Part shown: positions 48,279 through 56,449 of the stretch, in pieces
How positions within the stretch are numbered: the first letter of the stretch is position 1
Layout of the letters: the number at the start of each line of letters is the position of its first letter
Source of the DNA: an uncultured Lachnospiraceae bacterium
Lineage (GTDB): Bacteria > Bacillota > Clostridia > Lachnospirales > Lachnospiraceae
Assembly: GCA_910586555.1 (NCBI GenBank)
Contig: CAJUJY010000003.1
Span: 52,168-116,167 of the forward strand
Reading direction: 5' to 3'
Length of the DNA: 64,000 bases
The notes under the pieces: generated by a model
What the model saw: only the letters and a program-made list of their open reading frames with translations
Told to the model about the DNA's origin: nothing
The model's database searches: none
Translations under genes and position numbers: made by a program

Positions 48279-48318
48279 GCAATCAAAGATTGCAGACAAG
48301 CAGGCATTGCTGCTTGTC
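48279..48318. repeat. Two adjacent hairpins upstream of the 45913 gene
   Basis: GCAATC-AAA-GATTGC (48279-48293) is followed directly by GACAAGCAG-GCATTG-CTGCTTGTC (48295-48318). The first shares GCAATCAAAGATT with the tandem repeats at the right edge of the window. They lie between two minus-strand secreted-protein genes and may be a leader structure or terminator. Confidence 0.5.
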
Positions 48319-48381
48319 CATAACCTGAATTAGAATTACCATCTTTCTATAATACAGTAAAACTGTAATGCTGCCTGTGTT

Positions 48382-50493
48382 TTATTTCCATGTAGTAAAT
48401 GTTTTAACAGGGTCTACAGGTTTACCATTCTTTGTAACCTCTATATGTATATGAAAACCACTCGCATTTCCAGTTTTACCAGTATAACCAATAAGATCAC
48501 CTTTTTTTACCTTTCTTTCACCAATCTTATCAGTTTTACATGTATACTTGTCTGCGCCGCATTTGTAAGGTAATGATGATTTATATTTAAGTTTTACATC
48601 TTTAAAAGAACTTAGATGTGCACATCTTACAGTATATTTTTTATCCGAAGATGTAAACATAATGTTATTGCCATAACTTGCAAGTTTCTTATATTTTACT
48701 GCATATGACTGATTAAATATAACTGTTCCGTCTGCTGGTGCATATACTGGCGTTTTTTCTGCTGCTTTGTAATCACAGTAATACCCTTTTGTTTTAACAC
48801 TTGAAGACCTTGTTATCTTCCCTTTTAATGGATATAATAATCCATCTGGATATTTACTTTTGGCTTTTTTATTATCAGGGTTTGCAAATTTAAACCTTAG
48901 CCCTTTATTACTAACTTGTTTATACATTTGGATATTGGCATGGTTTGCTGCCTTGCCGCCATTTATGCCTGCAACAAGCCCTGTGTACCAGTTTTGCAGA
49001 TAATTATATCCATATCCACAAGAAACAAGCCTCCATAATTGGGCTGTATCTGTGTTCTGGGATGCACTGTACTGCCAGATATTTGTGCCATTTTTCTGTT
49101 TTTTACTATTACATTCAATTACTTTGCCACTGTTTACATTCTGGATAGTATAATACTCCCACTCGCCATAATGTTTTTTTACTACAAATTTCTGGGCATT
49201 GCTTCCGTTATATTCGTAAAGCTGCAAATTTCCTTTATCTGCTTTGGACGCACCTGAAATATCCCATACATATGAACGGTTTAGTGCAGATTCAAGTACA
49301 TATGTACCATTTGCAAGTGGAAATGTAACCATAATCTGGAACTTCTGGCTTGCTGTCTTATTAAGTGCAGACATTTGTATATTGGCATTATTACCTGCCT
49401 TGCCACCTGCTACGTCTGCCACAAGACCATTACATCTGTTTTGGAGATAGTAAAACCCGTCTTCTGTTGGAATTAATTTCCAGTTTTGTTCTTCATTATT
49501 ATTTCTGCTGTTCTGGCAGATATCAGTTCCATTTTTCCTTCCTGCACCTTTACATTCTACTGTCTTTGAACTATTAGTATTTTCTATAATATAGTATCCG
49601 TCTTTCTGTCTTGTAAACACAAATTTAGGTGTATTAATATAATTATCATCTTTATAAAGATGGATAGTTGCACCATTATCGTATGAACCATATTTAACAT
49701 GCCATACATAATTACTATTTAATGCTGATACAATTTTATATGTAGCATCCGCAAGAGGGGCTGTAGATACAAGCCTGAATTTCTGGCTGTCTGCCTGTGC
49801 AGCGTTATACATCTTGATATTTGCATTATTAACAGCACTGCCGCCACTTATTCCAGCTACAAGACCATTAGACTTATTTTCCAAATAAAAGCATCCAGCC
49901 TCTGCTGGTACTAACCTCCATAACTGGTTATCAGCATTATTATTATCATACTGGCATATATCTGCCCCTTCTGTATTATTTTCCCTGTCAGATTCTAACA
50001 TTTTACTGCTATTGGTGCTTTTTATTTTAAAAAAACCGTTTTTCTGTTTTATAAATACAAATTTCTGGGAATTAGTACCATCATCTTTATAAAGCTGCAT
50101 ATTCCTTCCATTATAGTATGACTTATCCCTTACACGCCATACGTAAGAACTGTCTAATGCAGACACAATTTTATATGTATTTCCTGAAACAATATTTATA
50201 TTTGTTCCATTTGAATTAGTGCCTGTACTTGCATCAAATCCTTCACCATCCAGATTTCCAGATAAATCACCTGTATCTGTTATATCTGTATTATCATTTA
50301 TAGTATTACCACCTGGGGTATTACCATCTGTAATTACAGAACCACTGGCAGCACCTGCTTTACTGTTATTTACATTGTCTGTAACAGTATCTGGTGCAGC
50401 CTTTGCTATATGGTGGTTAATAGTTCCAAAGGCAATAACTGCCACTAATAAAACAGATAGAAATACACGCCATCTTTTCAATCTTTCTTCCAT
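48382..50493 (-). CDS. Secreted triple ricin-lectin protein with degenerate M23 domain
   Basis: 703 residues from ATG 50493 with GGAGGG 7 nt upstream. A signal anchor (RVFLSVLLVAVIAFGT) and a low-complexity linker precede three ricin-type beta-trefoils (about 105-250, 255-395, 400-545). Each has paired QLWRLV/QNWKLIP-type motifs. The C-terminal 140 residues follow the M23 fold: TPVYAPADGTV, YGNNIMF, RCAHLSSF, KKGDLIGYTGKTG and GFHIHIEV. The first zinc ligand (H of HxGxD) is replaced by Gly in GYYCD, while the Asp and the HxH are kept. Endopeptidase activity is therefore doubtful and glycan binding may be the main role. Confidence 0.8.
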   Translation of the reverse strand: MEERLKRWRVFLSVLLVAVIAFGTINHHIAKAAPDTVTDNVNNSKAGAASGSVITDGNTPGGNTINDNTDITDTGDLSGNLDGEGFDASTGTNSNGTNINIVSGNTYKIVSALDSSYVWRVRDKSYYNGRNMQLYKDDGTNSQKFVFIKQKNGFFKIKSTNSSKMLESDRENNTEGADICQYDNNNADNQLWRLVPAEAGCFYLENKSNGLVAGISGGSAVNNANIKMYNAAQADSQKFRLVSTAPLADATYKIVSALNSNYVWHVKYGSYDNGATIHLYKDDNYINTPKFVFTRQKDGYYIIENTNSSKTVECKGAGRKNGTDICQNSRNNNEEQNWKLIPTEDGFYYLQNRCNGLVADVAGGKAGNNANIQMSALNKTASQKFQIMVTFPLANGTYVLESALNRSYVWDISGASKADKGNLQLYEYNGSNAQKFVVKKHYGEWEYYTIQNVNSGKVIECNSKKQKNGTNIWQYSASQNTDTAQLWRLVSCGYGYNYLQNWYTGLVAGINGGKAANHANIQMYKQVSNKGLRFKFANPDNKKAKSKYPDGLLYPLKGKITRSSSVKTKGYYCDYKAAEKTPVYAPADGTVIFNQSYAVKYKKLASYGNNIMFTSSDKKYTVRCAHLSSFKDVKLKYKSSLPYKCGADKYTCKTDKIGERKVKKGDLIGYTGKTGNASGFHIHIEVTKNGKPVDPVKTFTTWK

Positions 50494-50703
50494 AATTAAA
50501 ACCCTCCATGTCAATCATATAAATTTATTTGTTATGTCCTTTCTATAAATATTTAATTATATCTTTATAATCCCTCCCTCTTAATCTCTTTAATAAAACC
50601 TGGACAGCCAGACCTGGTGTTTAAGAAATATAAACTTAAAGAACTGGCTTAATAATGTTAAAATTTGTATAGATTTTTTAGCTTTCCTTAAATCTAAAAC
50701 TGA

Positions 50704-50856
50704 AAAAGTATACATTTTCATCTACTAAATTTTTTGTTACTTAGTTATGTAATTTGTTAGTACAATTACTGGATTTTCATTGACATTTTGTTTAATATGC
50801 TATAAACTGGTAATGGTTTTCCATTTTATTTTTATAAGATGAAAACGTATACTTTT
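50704..50856. repeat. 20-bp inverted repeats flanking a promoter
   Basis: AAAAGTATACATTTTCATCT (50704-50723) and its inverse (50837-50856) match at 19 of 20 positions and are 113 nt apart. Between them are TTGACA (50780-50785) and TAAACT (50803-50808) with a 17-nt spacer, pointing to cas6. The layout matches invertible promoters acted on by site-specific recombinases; no recombinase gene is in this window. Confidence 0.6.
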
Positions 50857-51130
50857 ATGGAATTATATTTCAGGCTTTATACTAAACTTTTCATGTCAGA
50901 ATTATATTCCTGTAAGCCACATAAGAATAATTATAAAATTTTTATTGTCCCTCTTTACATCTGGAATAAAAAATCCCATATTATAAATACAAATAATCTT
51001 TATAAGTGCCTCTGCCGCCAGCAATATAACCAGACAATTATTTATTTGTTAAGATTAAGTCTAGCTTATATTTTAATGTTTGTCAGGGTGCTTAAGTATA
51101 CTGCTTTTATTAATTTTACAAAACATTTCA

Positions 51131-51159
51131 TTGCATTATTGCTGGTTAAGTTTTATACT
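51131..51159 (+). promoter_or_regulatory. Promoter candidate for the cas6 operon
   Basis: TTGCAT (51131-51136), a 17-nt spacer and TATACT (51154-51159). The start would be near 51166, 59 nt before the cas6 ATG. Confidence 0.55.
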
Positions 51160-51224
51160 ATTGGATAACAATGAATTATTAAAATGATAAAAACCTCACA
51201 AAATATTTAAACCAGGTAAAGAAT

Positions 51225-51902
51225 ATGATTAAAAAAGAAAAATTTTTAATTGCTGAATATAAGGATATAGAGTTAAGGCAACAGGATGCTGTAAAAGTCA
51301 GGGGATATTTTGCAGATATGGATAAAAGTGATACCTTTATGCATAATCATCTTAAAACAGGTGGAAATATTTATAAATATCCAGAAGTCCAGTATAAGGT
51401 ACTCTATAAACATCCTTTTATTATTGCCTTTGGAAATGGGATTAATTCCCTTTATCCAAAACTTATGGGTATAGAATATGTAACAATAGGGAACAGGAAA
51501 TATAACAATCCAGACCTACAAATACGGTTAGAAACTAAAACTATTGGTGACTGTGAGCAAACCCTCCAGTATAAGTTCCTTACACCCTGGCTTGCATTAA
51601 ACCAGGAAAATTATAGGAAATATACTGTTTTGGAAACAAATTTTGAAAAAATACAAATGCTTGAAAATATATTAACTGGGAATATTCTTTCCATGTGCAA
51701 AGGGTTTAATGTCAGGCTTGAACGTAAAATAAATGTTTTGTCTGAATTAGAAAGCATACCAGTGAAATTTAAAGGTGAAACTATGATTGGGTTTACTGGA
51801 AAATTTACTGTAAATGCAAGACTGCCAGCTTTTTGTGGAATTGGAAAAGGGGTTTCCAGGGGAATGGGAACAATAGCATTGGCAGGGGAAAATTTATATT
51901 AA
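51225..51902 (+). CDS. cas6: Cas6-family CRISPR pre-crRNA endonuclease
   Basis: 225 residues. The N-terminal half has the Cas6b-type pattern VRGYFADMDKSDTFMHNHLK and YKYPEVQYKV, then FIIAFGNGINSLYPKL. The C-terminus carries the RAMP glycine-rich loop as FCGIGKGVSRGMGTIAL. Cas6 cuts the repeat RNA to give crRNAs with an 8-nt repeat tag. It is the only visible candidate for processing the arrays at 57.7-59.3 kb. The ribosome site (AGGTAAAG) is modest. It is divergently placed from the csm genes and followed by two unrecognised genes. Confidence 0.85.
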   Translation: MIKKEKFLIAEYKDIELRQQDAVKVRGYFADMDKSDTFMHNHLKTGGNIYKYPEVQYKVLYKHPFIIAFGNGINSLYPKLMGIEYVTIGNRKYNNPDLQIRLETKTIGDCEQTLQYKFLTPWLALNQENYRKYTVLETNFEKIQMLENILTGNILSMCKGFNVRLERKINVLSELESIPVKFKGETMIGFTGKFTVNARLPAFCGIGKGVSRGMGTIALAGENLY

Positions 51903-52058
51903 ATACCTTTTTGGTAACAGCTTATCCCCAGGGTATTTGTACCTGGTTATTATTCTAATAAACTTTTTTGTAATTTTTATTTCCCGTATACTTAAAATAA
52001 TTGCTTAAAAATAAAAATTCCTGTATAAATAATTTATCTGTTCAAGGAGGTTATAAAT

Positions 52059-54899
52059 ATGTCATATTCGGAAGATTTTACAGACTACAACCGCAGATAT
52101 CTTGAATTAAGGGATATATTTGAATTTCTATTTCCTATATCAAGAGATGGGGAAAGTTTAACTATGGGAGCAAGAAACCACAATGTTTTTTTATTTAAAA
52201 AAAGCCTGGATAAAGATAATATTGATGATATGGAAGACTTTTTGGTAATGAATAAACATATCCTCAGTAATAAAAAAGAGCGTTCTTTTATCGAACATAA
52301 TTCTTATAAGATTGAAAATGAATTATGGTATAATCTAATTTTCACTTTATACAAGAATAGCAAGAAAGAGGAATTTTCTTTTAAAACCAGGGCATATGCG
52401 GAAGAAATAGATACAAATTGTTTTCCTAAATCATTCCAGAGTATTTTCAAACTGCCAGATATTCTTACATACTTTAGTATAATGGATAAGTTTACGCCAT
52501 TTTCAACTTTAGGATTCTGGCTTTATTTAAGGATGCATACAGGTATAATTCCAGCACCAATTCCAGCACCGGTTATTTTTCATGGACAGAACCCACGTTT
52601 AGGAGGATTACAGGATATATTATACCAGATTTCTTTTGCTATACAAAAAGAAAAAAAAGTATATATAAATAATATAGGCCCATTTAAATTCAAGGAAATT
52701 GTCTATGAAGATATTTCGTTAATGCAGAGAAAAAATAACCCATATATTATAGCAACTTACAACAAAAAAAACAGAAACAAGATCTTTAAAATTTATATAC
52801 AAGGAGATATGGATTTAAAAACCAGTAATAATATCATTATAAAAACCAGTCTGGAAAATGCCGAAGCAGCAAAGTCTGTAAAAGTACTACATTATAAAAC
52901 TATATATACTTATAATTTTTATCTAATTTCAAATAAAAAAGATATTATAAATGACTATTTACTGGATAAAGTAGAAATTGAAGGAAAATGGTTTGATAAA
53001 AATGTACATAAATCTAAAAGAAAATTTGAAAAAACACTGGATTATGATTTTCAATATTATAATTATGGAAAAGAATGGGACGTATTTTTCTTTGAATTTA
53101 AAATTAAAGAAAAAGATAAACTTTGCTTTGAACGGTGGGCAGATTCTTTTGGAAATTTTGCCCTTTGGGAAATAAAGGCAAAGCAGGACTCATACGAAGA
53201 ACCATATTTATATTTTTCCATTAACAAAGACACCAGAATAAGGGATATGGATGAAAGATGTATTAATTGTGAGGCTCAATATAAACTTTTTGAAAAATGT
53301 GAAAAATGTAAAGACCGTAAAGAAGTTAAAGAAAAAATGAAAGATGTAAAATGTAAAAAGTGTGAAGCTAAACATAAACTTTCTGAAGAATGTAAAAATT
53401 GTTATATTGAAGAAAAATATGAGAATACATTTCCAACATTGTTGAGAGAAGAAAATTCTTATAAAGAATTACATAAGAAAAAAAATCCTGTATCAATACT
53501 AGAACTAAACTGGCTGCTCTATGTAATGACACACTATCCAAATTTTACTAAGGTTTTTCTGTGTGCAACAAAAGCTTGTGAAGATGGAAAACTTAATACA
53601 GATAAAGCTGGTAAATATATAGAAAAAGGAATTTCCTGTGTGAAAGAATATATCCAAAGCAACCCAAACGAAGGAAAGGCAGAAGATAACCCTTTTAAAA
53701 CATTTCCAGGTTTGCCAGTTGATGATTTAAATTCCTGCCACTGTGTAAAACTTCATGCTATTATACAGGGTATTAAAGAAAAAAATTATTATCAATGTGG
53801 TAAATATGAAAATGGGTTTTCTAAAGAAAATAAACATAATGAAATACTTCCATATGCAGTCAGTTTTGATATAGTAAATTATAATACCAGTAATGGAAAA
53901 GGAATTACAATTATGGCATATGACCTTGTACAAAAGCGTGTTGTTGCTATTCCCTTTAAAAATTTCACATATGGAAAATCTGAAGAAGGAAGTGATGGCA
54001 TTATAGAATATGAATATGGACAATATGACAAACTCTATTATTTTTGCAGTTATTTTTGCAAACTTTATAAAAAGGATAAAGAAAATGCATGTGAATTAGC
54101 CAGATTAATTACTAAAAAGGATTTTCCAGATGGCTTCTATAATAAAAAAATAATTGAGGATTTTCCAGATGTATTGAAAAACACAACATTATTTAAAAAC
54201 AGCATAAAACCTTGGACAGATTATATGGAAAATAGTAGTACCAGTCCAGATAATATTTTATATAAAAGCTATAGTTTACAACATAACGGGATTTCATTAT
54301 TTACCGAAGAAGAAATTAATTATAAAAATATAATAGGAAAAACAATTTTTTATTTCTGGGATTACAGGGAAGAACTATATAATTTAATAGATGATGATAT
54401 ATGTACAGAATTAATATCAGGAGATACCCGTGAAGCAATAATGGCATTCCTATGTAATATGGAAGATAATGGCTTAAATATAAATAACTTCCAGGTAACA
54501 GAAGAAAAAATTTTAAATGAAATACAATACACAAATTCAGTATTAAAAATCCATGAACTTATCTTTTTCCTAAAGAAAGAAATTCCAGACCCGGATGATA
54601 TCACTTTGGTTTATGATTATTTCAGGAATTATAATTGCGCTGGAAAGAAAATCAATGGAAAATACTGTTTTAAAATCCAGTTTGAGGGATTTGAATACCG
54701 TAAAATCCATGAAATTGCCCTTGCATTAAACGGTCTTATAGAAATTCCAGAAGAGGCAGCATTTTCATCTGGATACCAAAAAACACACAGCATTGCATAT
54801 ATGGAACAGCAAAACCAGAGCAGGCTTTTAAGATACCGTTCTGTGGAAGGAAAGGAAGAATTAAAAAAGAAATTAAAGGAATTTCTACAGAATTGCTAA
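52059..54899 (+). CDS. CRISPR-neighbour protein of 946 residues with paired zinc-ribbon motifs
   Basis: ATG 52059 follows AAGGAGG. I do not recognise a family. The protein has no signal peptide and is Lys/Tyr/Asn-rich like its neighbours. At about 400-450 it holds four CxxC pairs arranged as a tandem duplication: CINCEAQYKLFEKCEKC and CKKCEAKHKLSEECKNC. This should bind two metals. A proline-rich turn (PAPIPAPVIF) occurs near 165. No RAMP glycine loop, HEPN RxxxxH, HD or GGDD motif is evident, so it does not look like Csm5 or Csm6. It lies 157 nt after cas6 and 25 nt before the next gene. The operon context suggests a CRISPR-linked role, but function is unknown. Confidence 0.75.
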   Translation: MSYSEDFTDYNRRYLELRDIFEFLFPISRDGESLTMGARNHNVFLFKKSLDKDNIDDMEDFLVMNKHILSNKKERSFIEHNSYKIENELWYNLIFTLYKNSKKEEFSFKTRAYAEEIDTNCFPKSFQSIFKLPDILTYFSIMDKFTPFSTLGFWLYLRMHTGIIPAPIPAPVIFHGQNPRLGGLQDILYQISFAIQKEKKVYINNIGPFKFKEIVYEDISLMQRKNNPYIIATYNKKNRNKIFKIYIQGDMDLKTSNNIIIKTSLENAEAAKSVKVLHYKTIYTYNFYLISNKKDIINDYLLDKVEIEGKWFDKNVHKSKRKFEKTLDYDFQYYNYGKEWDVFFFEFKIKEKDKLCFERWADSFGNFALWEIKAKQDSYEEPYLYFSINKDTRIRDMDERCINCEAQYKLFEKCEKCKDRKEVKEKMKDVKCKKCEAKHKLSEECKNCYIEEKYENTFPTLLREENSYKELHKKKNPVSILELNWLLYVMTHYPNFTKVFLCATKACEDGKLNTDKAGKYIEKGISCVKEYIQSNPNEGKAEDNPFKTFPGLPVDDLNSCHCVKLHAIIQGIKEKNYYQCGKYENGFSKENKHNEILPYAVSFDIVNYNTSNGKGITIMAYDLVQKRVVAIPFKNFTYGKSEEGSDGIIEYEYGQYDKLYYFCSYFCKLYKKDKENACELARLITKKDFPDGFYNKKIIEDFPDVLKNTTLFKNSIKPWTDYMENSSTSPDNILYKSYSLQHNGISLFTEEEINYKNIIGKTIFYFWDYREELYNLIDDDICTELISGDTREAIMAFLCNMEDNGLNINNFQVTEEKILNEIQYTNSVLKIHELIFFLKKEIPDPDDITLVYDYFRNYNCAGKKINGKYCFKIQFEGFEYRKIHEIALALNGLIEIPEEAAFSSGYQKTHSIAYMEQQNQSRLLRYRSVEGKEELKKKLKEFLQNC

Positions 54900-54923
54900 T
54901 AAAAATTATTAAGGAGGCTTTTA

Positions 54924-55592
54924 ATGAAAAATACAGAAAAAACAAATATAATTATGAGAGAAGACCATTATTATAATAATATGGATATAATACTTCTACC
55001 AAAAAATATTTTTGATATAGAAGGATATTCCCCAGAAAATATTGATAATACAAGTCTTATTGATGAATATATAAGGCAGGCCATGGCAGATGTCCCAAAT
55101 GGTACAGCCATAGAATTATTTATTAATTACGGGTTTACAAGGGCTCTTGTTTCAACATTAAATGTGGTCTTTGAAAAAAACCTGGACTGTGGAATACATA
55201 TATATAATGATGACCTATATGGATATATGGAGTTTGGAAGACTGAAAAAACATAATAAAGTTAACAAATATACAGATAATACATTTGCCGCCAGCTTCCA
55301 GCTAGTAAACAGGAAATGGAAAAAAGCACTGGAAGCATCTGTACAGCCAGTTTTCACAGATGGCCAGGTTGATGTTTCCCATATGTTTGATGCAGATTAT
55401 ATGAACCAGACTGCATATAACGTATTAAAAGATTACGCAGGAAAGAAAATTTATTTATATATTACTGGTCTTAAACAAGCTTTAATCGCATGTGTAAATG
55501 CTGCCAGGCAACTTGATATACAGATGACATTAAAGCACTACAACCCAGATGATGAATCATACGGACATACACAAAATTTATACCTTGGGTAA
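54924..55592 (+). CDS. CRISPR-neighbour protein with two repeated alpha/beta units
   Basis: 222 residues, ATG 54924 behind AAGGAGG, 25 nt after the 946-residue gene. Two similar units can be aligned. One is at about 61-105 (AIELFINYGFTRALVSTLN, then HIYNDDLYGY). The other is at about 174-218 (KIYLYITGLKQALIACVNAA, then KHYNPDDESYG). Each has strand, helix, then a strand ending in YNxDxxxYG. The pattern is compatible with a small Rossmann-like fold such as CARF, but no CARF signature is certain. It may act with the type III system, for instance as a nucleotide-binding accessory factor. This is inference from position only. Confidence 0.7.
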   Translation: MKNTEKTNIIMREDHYYNNMDIILLPKNIFDIEGYSPENIDNTSLIDEYIRQAMADVPNGTAIELFINYGFTRALVSTLNVVFEKNLDCGIHIYNDDLYGYMEFGRLKKHNKVNKYTDNTFAASFQLVNRKWKKALEASVQPVFTDGQVDVSHMFDADYMNQTAYNVLKDYAGKKIYLYITGLKQALIACVNAARQLDIQMTLKHYNPDDESYGHTQNLYLG

Positions 55593-55827
55593 CTATAGCA
55601 TAAACCGGTTTATTATTTGTAATATACACAAAAAAGTATATTTATATTATATTTGTACAATATGATATTTATATACTTTTTATATGTGTTAAAAAACATT
55701 AACTGAAAACATAAGCTGCCTTTCTAGTATATTATTCCATTTTGTGAAGCTTCTTCCTCTGCCAGCTTTATAATAACAACATATTATAGAATCTTATAAT
55801 TAATTTTTTTAACTATCTGCTTCCCAG

Positions 55828-55852
55828 TCAAGCGGATATTCGCAATCCGCTT
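55828..55852 (+). repeat. Hairpin repeat beside the four-way junction
   Basis: AAGCGGAT-ATTCGCA-ATCCGCTT forms a perfect 8-bp stem. A degenerate copy occurs at 43618. Together with the structure at 55866 it forms a GC-rich island in very AT-rich DNA. Confidence 0.6.
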
Positions 55853-55865
55853 CGCTACTTGCTCA

Positions 55866-55974
55866 TAACCTCATTGCCGCTTTGCGGCAGTCTGGCAGGA
55901 GCTTGAACCCCTGCCAGACTAAGTAAGTCCTAAAACCACCGCTTAAGAAGCGGGGGACTTACTTAATGAGGTTA
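55866..55974. other. Perfect four-way-junction fold, possible ncRNA or mobile-element end
   Basis: The outer stem TAACCTCATT/AATGAGGTTA (55866-55875, 55965-55974) encloses three arms that abut without unpaired bases. Arm 1 is GCCGC-TTT-GCGGC (55876-55888). Arm 2 is AGTCTGGCAGG/CCTGCCAGACT (55889-55920). Arm 3 is AAGTAAGTCC/GGACTTACTT (55921-55964), with inner stem CCGCTT/AAGCGG. Arm 3 resembles hairpins at IS200/IS605-type ends and TnpB guide RNAs, but no transposase or tnpB is nearby. Confidence 0.7.
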
Positions 55975-56449
55975 AATAAAAATAAATTGACACTGTTAAA
56001 AAGTTTAAATCCATTAAATTTTCTATAATCTAAGCTATGTTCATGTGAAATCCAACAAGTTCTCCAATCTTTTTGTGATAAATAAAATATACTCCCTATT
56101 TATCAAAGCTTTCATAGTGTTAGAAAAACATATCTGAAAGTATATAAACAAAAAATTTAAAATGCCAGACAGGTCATATAGAATTACTAATAGTGAAACA
56201 TAAAAAGTATATAAAGATTAATGTAATTTATGATAAATTAAAAAAAACCGGTCACTTATGGTAGTTTTTAAAAACAATATATTCCTTTATAATTCTTTTA
56301 TGAAATGAAACAAATACTTATACCTGGTTACGAAAGGAGGAAAAGCAGAAACCAGAAAACTCAAAAAAGAAGGTGGTAATTTTTTAACATTAAATATCTT
56401 TATTAACTATAAACAATTCAATAAAATCATTGTATAGGAGGAAAAGCTT
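55975..56449. other. AT-rich gap before the C39-like gene
   Basis: About 470 nt. It includes a stray AAGGAGG near 56335, preceding a frame without a start codon. Nothing else is recognised. Confidence 0.4.

Larger units (their letters stand above)
50494..51224. other. Divergent intergenic region with candidate invertible promoter
   Basis: About 730 nt between the lectin-M23 gene (minus) and cas6 (plus). It holds the inverted-repeat pair described separately, a second promoter next to cas6, and otherwise AT-rich sequence. A 109-codon open frame in it lacks a ribosome site and is not called. Confidence 0.5.

Noticed and set aside
48279..48318. A CRISPR-like or T-box element at the twin hairpins
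   Set aside because: There are only two unequal hairpins, no spacing pattern, and no T-box sequence.
50839..51168. 109-codon open frame on the plus strand, upstream of cas6
   Set aside because: No ribosome site, no recognisable composition, starts inside the inverted repeat and overlaps the cas6 promoter.
52059..54899. Reading the 946-residue protein as Csm5 or Csm6
   Set aside because: It lacks the RAMP glycine loop of Csm5 and the HEPN RxxxxH and CARF patterns of Csm6, and is far longer than either.
56305..56379. 24-codon frame starting MKQILIPGYERRK, upstream of the C39-like gene
   Set aside because: No ribosome site before its ATG; the AAGGAGG nearby lies inside it. Too short to support.
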